64,000 nt of DNA from Opitutaceae bacterium (GTDB lineage Bacteria; Verrucomicrobiota; Verrucomicrobiia; Opitutales; Opitutaceae). Positions within the stretch are counted from its first letter, which is position 1. Each line of letters begins with the position of its first letter. The position numbers and the translations under genes were made by a program. Location: the NCBI GenBank assembly GCA_019634615.1, contig JAHCAZ010000006.1, positions 1-64,000 of the forward strand, read 5' to 3'. Positions 17,505-25,888 of the stretch are shown here, piece by piece. Below the pieces are notes generated by a model that did no database searches, had not been told where the DNA came from, and was given only the letters and a program-made list of their open reading frames with translations.

Positions 17505-18223
17505 ACAACGACGAAGCGAAATTCATCCTGCAGGCCTATCGACCGGGTGGCGGCGACGCGTCCGACGCCTTGTTTGCGCAGGCGCTGGAACAGGCGCGGC
17601 GCGACCCGGCCCTGGCGGCCTGGTTCGAGCGCGAGCGCGCGCACGATGCCGCCGTGGCGGCGAAGCTGCGGGACATCGCGCCGCCGGCCGGGCTCCGCGC
17701 GGCCCTGCTCGCGGGCGGCAAGGTCACGTCGCGACGCTCCGCGCGCTGGCTCCTGCCGGCGTGGATCGGCCTCGCGGCGTCGGTGGCCGTGATCGTGGCG
17801 GCGACGCTGTTCTGGCTGCAGCCGGCCCAGGCGGAGGAGTTCAGCGAGTTCGCGCTGGACTACGCCTCGGGGCCTTTCCGCCTGAGCAATCATCAGGAGG
17901 ACCTCGACGAGCTGCGGGCCTGGCTGGCCGAGCGCAAGGCGCCGCTGCCCCTGCGGATCCCGTCGGGCTGCCAGAAGCTGCAGGCCCTCGGGTGCAAGAC
18001 CGTGGAATACCGCGGCAAGAACATCTCGCTGATCTGCTTCGAGCGCGGGCGGGAGTTCCACCTCTTCGTCGCCCGCCGGGCGGACTATCCCAACCTGCGC
18101 GATTGCCCGCAGCCTGAGTTCAAGGCCAAGGGCAAATGGGCGACCGCGCACTGGTCCGACAGCGAAAACTGCTACGTGCTGGCGACGGACGCCGGGGTGG
18201 ACGAATTGCAGCGGATGTTCTGA
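17501..18223 (+). CDS. Membrane-anchored anti-sigma factor-like protein
   Basis: This 240-residue protein is coupled to the ECF gene. The cytoplasmic part is residues 1-86, one membrane segment is near 87-107 (LPAWIGLAASVAVIVAATLF), and the extracytoplasmic domain runs from 110 to 240. The N-terminus lacks the HxxxCxxC zinc motif of ZAS anti-sigmas. The outer domain has five Cys (GCQKLQALGC, LICF, RDC, NCY), which might make it redox- or metal-responsive. Function is inferred from position and topology. Confidence 0.75.
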   Translation: MNNDEAKFILQAYRPGGGDASDALFAQALEQARRDPALAAWFERERAHDAAVAAKLRDIAPPAGLRAALLAGGKVTSRRSARWLLPAWIGLAASVAVIVAATLFWLQPAQAEEFSEFALDYASGPFRLSNHQEDLDELRAWLAERKAPLPLRIPSGCQKLQALGCKTVEYRGKNISLICFERGREFHLFVARRADYPNLRDCPQPEFKAKGKWATAHWSDSENCYVLATDAGVDELQRMF

Positions 18224-18274
18224 TCCTTCGCCCAGGTCGTTGGACGCCAGCGGTCTGCGGCAGATTAGCCACCA

Positions 18275-18343
18275 GTGCGTTTTGCACGGCGGGGCGGGTT
18301 CCGGATTTAGTTGGCAATATTCCGTCAAAGCCAAGAACCCGCC
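18275..18343 (+). ncRNA. Candidate pseudoknot RNA/leader element
   Basis: A hairpin (GTGC-gtttt-GCAC, 18275-18287) is followed by a compact pseudoknot. P1 is GGCGGGTTC (18293) with GAACCCGCC (18335), 9 bp. P2 is CGGA (18302) with TCCG (18321), stacked on P1. Loop bases TTGGC (18311-18315) can pair with GCCAA (18330-18334), directly abutting P1. The element ends 25 bases before the GTG of the transglycosylase-like gene. It matches no riboswitch class I can name. Confidence 0.4.
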
Positions 18344-18368
18344 TGCGGGGGCCGGGTCACCGCCGGCC

Positions 18369-18851
18369 GTGAACACCTACACCAACACCATCGCCGCCGG
18401 CAGCCTTCGCCGGCTTGGCTGTTTTCTGGCCGTCCTGCTTGGCTGCATCGCGACCCCGTTGACCAGCGCGAGCGAGCGCTGGGAGACCCTGCAGGCGATC
18501 CATTGGGTCGAGAATCCGCGCAACAGCCCCAAGCCCGGGCCCTGCGGCGAGCTTGGCGCGTACCAGTTCCGCGAGAGCACCTGGCGCATGCACACGCAGG
18601 TGCCGTTCCGACACGCGATCGACCGGAAGCACGCCGATGCCGTCGCGATCCGCCATTACGAATGGATCAAGCGCGGGTTGATCCGCGCCGGCCTGCCCGT
18701 CACGCCCTATCACGTCGCCCTGGCGTGGAACGGCGGCCTGGCGGCCACCGTGCGCGGGCGGGTTTCGGCGGCGACGCGCAACTATGCGGAACGCGTCAAC
18801 AATCTCGCCACGCAGCTGGGGGAGACGCGCGTGGCGCAGGAGGGGCGGTGA
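18369..18851 (+). CDS. Small secreted transglycosylase-like (SLT/lysozyme-fold) protein
   Basis: This 160-residue protein has an N-terminal signal peptide (about 30 residues, GCFLAVLLGCIATPLTSA). A lysozyme-fold core follows: WVENPRNSP (candidate catalytic Glu), GELGAYQFRESTW, and YHVALAWNGG, reminiscent of the ALAAYNAG motif of lytic transglycosylases. It would cleave peptidoglycan in the periplasm. I start at the GTG because a normal signal peptide begins there; the upstream extension overlaps the candidate RNA structure. The ribosome binding site is weak. Confidence 0.68.
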   Translation: MNTYTNTIAAGSLRRLGCFLAVLLGCIATPLTSASERWETLQAIHWVENPRNSPKPGPCGELGAYQFRESTWRMHTQVPFRHAIDRKHADAVAIRHYEWIKRGLIRAGLPVTPYHVALAWNGGLAATVRGRVSAATRNYAERVNNLATQLGETRVAQEGR

Positions 18852-18899
18852 AATCGCTTGGTTGCCGCCGCCAAATCGCTCAGGGTGGGGGCGTCCTGC

Positions 18900-21122
18900 A
18901 TGCGCCAGCGATTGCTCCAGACCCTGCGCCGCTTCACGTGGTCGCCCCTGATCTGCTTCGGCCTCGCTTACCTGCTCATGCAGACCGAGGCGATGAAGCA
19001 GGTCGCCTGGCGCACGCTCGACTGGCGGACCAACCTGCGGGTTTATTACCAGGCGCCGGCTGACCCCCGGATCGCGATCATCCTGTTCGAGGACGACACC
19101 GAGATGAACCTCGTGTCGTGGCCGCCGGACCGTTCCTACCATGGCGCGCTGGTGGAGCTCATGTCGCTGGCCAAGCCGGCGGTCATCACCTGGGACGTCA
19201 TCCTCGACGCGGTCCGCGAGGGCGAGGGCGACGCGGCCATGGGCGCGGGCGTGACGGCGGCCGTGCAGGCGGGCACGCACGTGGTCACGGGCAGCGTGAC
19301 GAATTTCGACCCGGTGGACATCCCGCCCGGGGCGCCGGGGCCGACGCGGCCGGTCAAGCAGGTCGAGGGCGACATCGCCGCGATGTACGGCGACAACCAC
19401 GCGATCATCCCGTTTCCGCAGCTGCGGGAGGCGTCGCTGTACGGCTTCGTGGATGCGCCGCGCGGCCCGGACGGCATCATCCGCGAGATCCCGATGGTCG
19501 TGCGCGTCGGCACGGACGTCTATCCGTCGCTCGCGCTGCAGACCATCCTGGCGTACTACCATGTCACGGTCGACGCCGTGCGGGTCCGGCTGGGCGACGC
19601 GGTCTACATCCGGCGGGGGGCGGGCGACGAGGTGCGCGTGCCGATCGACGCGCAGGGCATGTATTTCATCAATTACCGCTACGACCACGATGACGTGCGG
19701 CCGGATTTTCCCACGTATTCCTACCGGGCGGCGCTGCTGAAGCTGAACAGCTTCTTCGTCGAGCAGGCGCCGAACGGCCCGGCGCCGCCGGACCTGAACG
19801 GGAAGATCGTGCTGATCGGGCAGACGGTCACGGGCAAGGCCGACGCCGGGCCGACGCCGCGCGGCGCGTATTCGCCGCTCGTGCTGGTGCACGCCAACGT
19901 GATCAACAACATCCTCGCGCAGGATTTCGCCCGGCGCCTGCCCGAGTGGATGCCGTGGAGCCTGATGATCGTGCTCGGGTACGGCTGTGTCTGGCTGGCG
20001 CTGCGGCGTTCCATCACGCTCATCGCCCTCGTCGCGGTCCTGAGCATCGTGCTTTACACGGGCCTCGCCGTGGTCGGCTGGCTCGCCTGGAACATCTGGT
20101 TTCCCTGGGTGGGGCCCCTGGTCGGCTTCACGACGCTCGAGTTCATCCTGATCGGGCGGCGCGTCTGGCATGAGCAGAAGGCCAAGCAGGAGATCAAGGG
20201 CATGTTCGGCAGCTATGTCTCGCCCGAGGTCGTCGAGAAGCTCATCAGCGCCGGCGAGCCGCCGCACCTGGGCGGGATCGAGACGGAGATCACCGCCTAC
20301 TTCAGTGACATCCAGTCGTTCTCCTCGTTTTCCGAGCAGATGTCACCGTCGCGCCTGGTGGAGCTCATGAACGAGTACCTCACCGCCTGCACGGACATCG
20401 TGCAGGGCGAGGGTGGCACGCTGGACAAGTATATCGGCGACGCGGTCGTCGCGATGTACGGGGCGCCGGCGGCGCAGCCGGACCACGCGTTGCGCGCCTG
20501 CCTGGCGGCGATCCAGGTGCAGGAGCGGCTGGGCGAACTGCGCGCCAAGTGGCGCAGCGAGGGGGCCAAGTGGCCGGAGATCGTCTGGCGCATGCGGTCG
20601 CGCATCGGCCTGAACACCGGCCGCTGCATCGTTGGCAACATGGGCAGCCGCACGCGTTTCAACTACACCATGATGGGCGACGACGTGAACCTCGCCGCGC
20701 GCATGGAATCCGGCGCGAAGAGCTGGGGCGTCTACATCATGTGCACGGCCGCGACCAAGGCCGCCTGTGAGGAGCGCGGCGGCGATCGCGTGGTCTTCCG
20801 GCCGCTGGGCCGGATCGTCGTCAAGGGCCGCGCCCAAGCCACGCCGATCTTCGAGATCGTCGGCTTGAAGGAGAAGGTGACGGACCGGACGCGCGAGTGT
20901 CTGGCGCTCTTCGAGCGGGGCCTGGAGTGCTTCTACCGTCAGGACTGGGCCGGGGCGATGGCGCTGTTCGAGAAGAGCTCCCTTTTGGAACCTTTCCAGC
21001 CGGATGTTTCCACCGGCGTCGGGTCCAATCCGTCGCATATCTACCTCAAAATCATCAAGGAATACCAAAAGCATCCGCCGGGGCCCGACTGGGATGGCGT
21101 CTATATCATGAGCGAAAAATAA
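18900..21122 (+). CDS. CHASE2-domain adenylate/guanylate cyclase (class III)
   Basis: This 740-residue membrane receptor cyclase has a TM segment near residues 15-27, a periplasmic CHASE2 sensor domain to about 345, and three TM helices around 350-420. The class III catalytic domain spans about 460-660. Metal-binding Asp residues are in YFSDIQSFSS and YIGDAVVA, and the transition-state Asn/Arg pair is in NLAARMES, so the enzyme looks active and makes cyclic AMP or GMP. A short helical tail follows. The ATG of MRQRLLQTL is preferred over an upstream TTG. The FecR-domain gene next to it is a probable partner. Confidence 0.92.
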   Translation: MRQRLLQTLRRFTWSPLICFGLAYLLMQTEAMKQVAWRTLDWRTNLRVYYQAPADPRIAIILFEDDTEMNLVSWPPDRSYHGALVELMSLAKPAVITWDVILDAVREGEGDAAMGAGVTAAVQAGTHVVTGSVTNFDPVDIPPGAPGPTRPVKQVEGDIAAMYGDNHAIIPFPQLREASLYGFVDAPRGPDGIIREIPMVVRVGTDVYPSLALQTILAYYHVTVDAVRVRLGDAVYIRRGAGDEVRVPIDAQGMYFINYRYDHDDVRPDFPTYSYRAALLKLNSFFVEQAPNGPAPPDLNGKIVLIGQTVTGKADAGPTPRGAYSPLVLVHANVINNILAQDFARRLPEWMPWSLMIVLGYGCVWLALRRSITLIALVAVLSIVLYTGLAVVGWLAWNIWFPWVGPLVGFTTLEFILIGRRVWHEQKAKQEIKGMFGSYVSPEVVEKLISAGEPPHLGGIETEITAYFSDIQSFSSFSEQMSPSRLVELMNEYLTACTDIVQGEGGTLDKYIGDAVVAMYGAPAAQPDHALRACLAAIQVQERLGELRAKWRSEGAKWPEIVWRMRSRIGLNTGRCIVGNMGSRTRFNYTMMGDDVNLAARMESGAKSWGVYIMCTAATKAACEERGGDRVVFRPLGRIVVKGRAQATPIFEIVGLKEKVTDRTRECLALFERGLECFYRQDWAGAMALFEKSSLLEPFQPDVSTGVGSNPSHIYLKIIKEYQKHPPGPDWDGVYIMSEK

Positions 21123-21263
21123 CCGCGCTTTGCACCTTCGCGCAAATTGCTGACAAGTGAGCGCTTGCAATTAGATTTGGATTGTGGTGGGCTCCGCGCG
21201 GATCACACCAGTAAACCGCACCTTACTTCCAAGATTCGAACGAGACATTATCTAGTTATCACT

Positions 21264-22679
21264 ATGAAAATCATCCGTATAGCCCTAGTCACATTGTTCG
21301 CTGCCTGCTTCGCGGCGGTGGCTTCTGCCCAAGACAAATCAACCGAAGCGACCCTGCTGACCGTGAAGGGTTCAGTCATGGTGAAGCTGCCCGGTGCCAC
21401 GGATGCGGTGCCGGCGACAGAAGGCATGAAGGTGCCGCAGGGCACCGAGATCATCACCGGCGCCGACGGTGAGGTTTTCGTCCAGGCCCACGAGGGCATG
21501 GTCGCCAACGTGGCGAAGGACTCGAACGTGCAGGTCGAGCAGCTTTCGGTCAGCGACTCCGGTGTGCGCAATGCGCGCATCAACCTGAAGTCGGGCAACT
21601 TGGTCTCGACGCTCGATAAGTCGAAGAAGTCCCTCAACAATTACAGCGTGCGCACGCCGAAGGGCGTCGCGGCGGCCCGCGGCACGACGTACTCGGTGAC
21701 CGTCGGCGGCCAGGGCTACGTGGTCGTCACCGGCCTCAGCGGTGAGGTCACGGTTACGCCGGTCCTTCCGGACGGCTCACCCGCCGGCCCCGCCGTGAGC
21801 ATCAGCGCTGGCGGCATCTCGGTTGACGGCGCCCCTTCGGTGTCCGCGGCTGAGATCACCAATCCCGAAATTTCCGCCGCCGTCACCCAGGCGGCCGTTG
21901 TCGCCACGGCGGCGGTGGCCCAAGTCTCCGCCAATCCCCAGACCTTCGGTGCCGGCACCGCGGCTGCGGCCACGACCGAGCTGGCCGCCACGGTGGCCAC
22001 CGTCGTGAATCAAGTCCCGGCCGCCACCTCTCAGGCGGTCGCCTCGGCGGCGGCGGCGGCTCCGGCCGCTGCGGCCGCGGTGGTGCAGGCTGCGGTTCAG
22101 GCCGCGCCGGCCGCTCAGGCCGCCACGGTTGCGGCCACGGTGGCTCAGGCCGCGGCGCAGGGCGTCGCCCAGACGGCGGCCTCTCCTGCCGCCGCCCAGG
22201 CGGCGGTGGCGGCGGTCGCGCAGGCGGCCTCCAACGCCGCTGCTGCGGTCAACCCGGCTGCGGCCGCTGCGGTGACGCAGTCGGTGGCGCAGGCGGCCGC
22301 GCAGGGCGCCACGCAGGGTGCCCAGGCCAACACCAACACGGCGGTGCAGGCTGCGGCCGGCACGACGCTGGCCTCGGCGGCCGCGCAAGGTTCCGCCCAG
22401 GGTGCTTCTTCCGCCGCGGGCGTCACTGCCACGCAGGCGGCCGCGATCGCGACCTCCGCCGCCCAGGGTGCCGCGCAGGGTGCGACGAACGCCGGTGCCA
22501 CGGTGAACACCCAGGAAGTCACGACCTCGGCGACCTCCGGTGCTTCCACGGGCTCCCAGACGACGGTCACCCCGCCGGCTGAACCTGTCACGGTCACGCA
22601 GCCGACGGCGCCGGCAGAGCCGCCGCCGCCGGTCATCGTGCCGGTCGACGTGAGCGTGGTCAGCCCCTCCGGTGGTTGA
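21264..22679 (+). CDS. Secreted FecR-domain protein with long Ala/Gln-rich tail
   Basis: The 471-residue protein has a signal peptide at residues 1-22 (cleavage after ASA). A FecR-type domain lies at about 30-185, including the RTPKGVAAARGTTYSV signature. From about residue 205 to 420 there is a low-complexity Ala/Val/Gln/Thr tail with imperfect AAQG and QAAVQAA units. The C-terminus is Pro-rich. No anti-sigma N-terminal domain is present, so it is not a classical FecR regulator. Its position after the CHASE2 cyclase suggests an extracytoplasmic ligand or structural partner. A strong terminator closes the unit. Confidence 0.85.
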   Translation: MKIIRIALVTLFAACFAAVASAQDKSTEATLLTVKGSVMVKLPGATDAVPATEGMKVPQGTEIITGADGEVFVQAHEGMVANVAKDSNVQVEQLSVSDSGVRNARINLKSGNLVSTLDKSKKSLNNYSVRTPKGVAAARGTTYSVTVGGQGYVVVTGLSGEVTVTPVLPDGSPAGPAVSISAGGISVDGAPSVSAAEITNPEISAAVTQAAVVATAAVAQVSANPQTFGAGTAAAATTELAATVATVVNQVPAATSQAVASAAAAAPAAAAAVVQAAVQAAPAAQAATVAATVAQAAAQGVAQTAASPAAAQAAVAAVAQAASNAAAAVNPAAAAAVTQSVAQAAAQGATQGAQANTNTAVQAAAGTTLASAAAQGSAQGASSAAGVTATQAAAIATSAAQGAAQGATNAGATVNTQEVTTSATSGASTGSQTTVTPPAEPVTVTQPTAPAEPPPPVIVPVDVSVVSPSGG

Positions 22680-22698
22680 TCGACAAAGCGATTCAAAC

Positions 22699-22730
22699 AA
22701 AAAGCACCGCCAACCGGCGGTGCTTTTTTT
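22699..22730 (+). terminator. Intrinsic terminator after the FecR-domain gene
   Basis: An 11-bp perfect stem (AAAGCACCGCC / GGCGGTGCTTT) has loop AACC and ends in a run of seven T. The A-run on the other side makes it potentially bidirectional, serving the convergent HAD gene as well. Confidence 0.93.
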
Positions 22731-22784
22731 GTGCCTGCGCTCCGGCGCCGGCCAGGTCTTTTCGCGGGGAACGCGTGCGCCCGC

Positions 22785-23810
22785 CTATTCCAGGAACGTC
22801 GACTGCTTCGGCACCTTGGCGGCGCGGCGGGCGGCCTCTTCCTCGGGCGTGGCGTTGAGGTGCCGCGGGGGCTTGGTGGTCTTCTGGGCTACGGCCTGCT
22901 CGCGGTCGGTCACGATGCGGTCGCAGATGGCGTGGATGTGCATCCGCAGCCAGCGGGCCGTGCTGCTGGACTCGGTGTAATCGGCCGGGCCGTAACCGTG
23001 GATGCGACCCGCCTGCAGGAGCCGGTCGTTCTGCTCGAACTCGCCGCTGTGCGTGGGATTGTAGACGCCGTAGGTCTTGCCGCCGCCACCCTTGACGACC
23101 GAGAAGCTCGGGATGTCGCTCGGGCCGTCGGCGATGTAGATCATGTTCTGGAACGGGATCCGCCGATCCTCGGGGCGGATGTTGGCGTTCACCTCGATCG
23201 CCGGGTTCTTGTTGGTCCCCTTGTTGATCTCGAACAGCGCGCGGGTCTTGGTCGTGTTGTCGATGACCATGCCGATCTGCGCGATCTCGGCATCGGCACT
23301 GAGATTCATCTCGCTCTGCTGCAGGAAGCCGGGCTGGAGCGGGTTCTCGATGAACTCGCAGCCCCAGATGCCCTCGACCTTGTCGGCGATCCGGCTGCCG
23401 CGGATCATCTCGGCGAGGCCCGTGCTGACAATGTAGTGCTCGAGCCGGATGTCGTGCTTGCGGTACTCCGGCTTTTCATTCGCGTACTTCTTGGCGGTCT
23501 CGAAGAAGCCGGGCAGGCCCGGGTAAAACTCGATGTCCCGGCCACACTCGAAAAGCTGGCGGTTGTTCAATCGACCGAACTTCCCGGCGAGCACGTAGGT
23601 GAGGATGTGGTTCAGGTAGCTGATCTCGCCCGAGAGATGGTAGCCGCGCTTCCGGTAGTTCTCCATCAACGCGTTGGTCTCGGCCCAGAACGTCGCCTCG
23701 TCGATCCCGAACCGGCGGAAGAGCGGCGCCTGCATGTAGCCGGGGATTAAGGTCTTGTCGAAATCCCAGATGCAGGCGATGATGTTCTGTGTGAAGAGCG
23801 TCGTAGGCAT
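22785..23810 (-). CDS. HAD-superfamily phosphatase
   Basis: This 341-residue protein has the HAD nucleophile motif WDFDKTLIPG (residues 15-24; Asp16/Asp18) and a motif IV acidic cluster IYIADGPSDIPSF around residue 240. A large helical cap lies between them, as in phosphoserine phosphatase relatives. The charged C-terminus (about 300-341) is extra. The substrate is unknown. It is cytosolic. Its gene faces the FecR gene across a shared terminator. Confidence 0.82.
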   Translation of the reverse strand: MPTTLFTQNIIACIWDFDKTLIPGYMQAPLFRRFGIDEATFWAETNALMENYRKRGYHLSGEISYLNHILTYVLAGKFGRLNNRQLFECGRDIEFYPGLPGFFETAKKYANEKPEYRKHDIRLEHYIVSTGLAEMIRGSRIADKVEGIWGCEFIENPLQPGFLQQSEMNLSADAEIAQIGMVIDNTTKTRALFEINKGTNKNPAIEVNANIRPEDRRIPFQNMIYIADGPSDIPSFSVVKGGGGKTYGVYNPTHSGEFEQNDRLLQAGRIHGYGPADYTESSSTARWLRMHIHAICDRIVTDREQAVAQKTTKPPRHLNATPEEEAARRAAKVPKQSTFLE

Positions 23811-23913
23811 TGCTGATCAGCACCGGTAGGGGTTCCTCCCGGCTCACTTCCGCCTTGTTTGGCCGCTCCCGCCGGCCCACGCAATTAACAAATGACCCTT
23901 TGACGCCTCCTGC

Positions 23914-25035
<1,122 letters not shown>

Positions 25036-25036
25036 G

Positions 25037-25882
25037 ATGCTCACCGTCCTCGAGATCATCAAGCGGTCGGCCGAGTTCCTCGCGGGCAAGGGCGTCGAGT
25101 GCGCGCGCCTCAACGCGGAGCTGCTCATCGGCCATGCCCTCGGCCTCAAGCGCATGCAGCTCTACCTGCAGTTCGAGCGGCCGCTGGCCGAGCCGGAGTT
25201 GGAAAAGATCCGCCCGCTGGTGCGCCGCCGCGGCCAACGCGAGCCGCTCCAGCACATCCTCGGTGAAACGGAGTTCCACGGCCTGCGCCTGAAGACCGAC
25301 CGTCGGGCGCTGATCCCGCGCCCGGAGACCGAGTTGCTGGTCGAGCTGGTTGTCGCCCGCCTGTCTGAACCGCCGCGCCGCCTCGTCGACCTGGGCACGG
25401 GTTCCGGGGCGATCGCCCTCGCCTTGGCCCGGCGTTACCCGGAGGCGGAGATCGTGGCGACCGACGCGAGCGCGGAGGCCCTGGCGCTGGCGCGCGAGAA
25501 CGCGGCCCTGAACGGTCTGGACGGGCGGGTGCGTTGGCTTGAATCGGACTGGTTTGCGGCCCTGGCGGGCGAATCCTTTGACGTCGTCGTCTCCAATCCG
25601 CCGTACCTCTCCGAGGCGGAGGTGGCGTCGGCGGCCCCCGAGGTGCGCGATCACGAGCCCCGCGCGGCGTTGACGCCGGGTGGGGACGGGCTGGCGGCGC
25701 TGACCGCGATCATCGCGTCGGCGGGCGGCCATCTCCCGGCCGGCGGGCTGCTCGCGCTGGAAACCGGCATCGCCCAGCACGCGACGCTGCTCCCGATCAC
25801 GGCGCGGCACGGCTTCGCCGCGGCGGAGTCGTGCCCGGACCTGACCGGGCGCGAGCGGTTTGTCTTCGCGCGGAAGGCGTGA
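25037..25882 (+). CDS. prmC: Release factor glutamine methyltransferase
   Basis: PrmC (HemK) methylates the glutamine of the GGQ motif in RF1/RF2 using SAM. The 281-residue protein has an N-terminal helical domain, SAM-binding DLGTGSG at 118-124 and the catalytic NPPY at 187-190. I choose the ATG just after the prfA stop; a GTG 15 bases upstream inside prfA is the alternative. Immediate adjacency to prfA is the usual arrangement. Confidence 0.95.
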   Translation: MLTVLEIIKRSAEFLAGKGVECARLNAELLIGHALGLKRMQLYLQFERPLAEPELEKIRPLVRRRGQREPLQHILGETEFHGLRLKTDRRALIPRPETELLVELVVARLSEPPRRLVDLGTGSGAIALALARRYPEAEIVATDASAEALALARENAALNGLDGRVRWLESDWFAALAGESFDVVVSNPPYLSEAEVASAAPEVRDHEPRAALTPGGDGLAALTAIIASAGGHLPAGGLLALETGIAQHATLLPITARHGFAAAESCPDLTGRERFVFARKA

Positions 25883-25888
25883 GGGTGC

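Noticed and set aside
18230..18368. Possible cyclic-di-GMP-I riboswitch, because of GTCAAAGCC after GGCAATATTCC.
   Set aside because: The GEMM core (GGCAAACC, then GACGCAAAGCC with a tetraloop receptor) is not formed; the pseudoknot explains the complementarity better.
18357..20267. A 636-codon minus-strand frame opposite the transglycosylase-like and CHASE2 cyclase genes.
   Set aside because: Arg/His/Asp-rich shadow of two well-supported genes.
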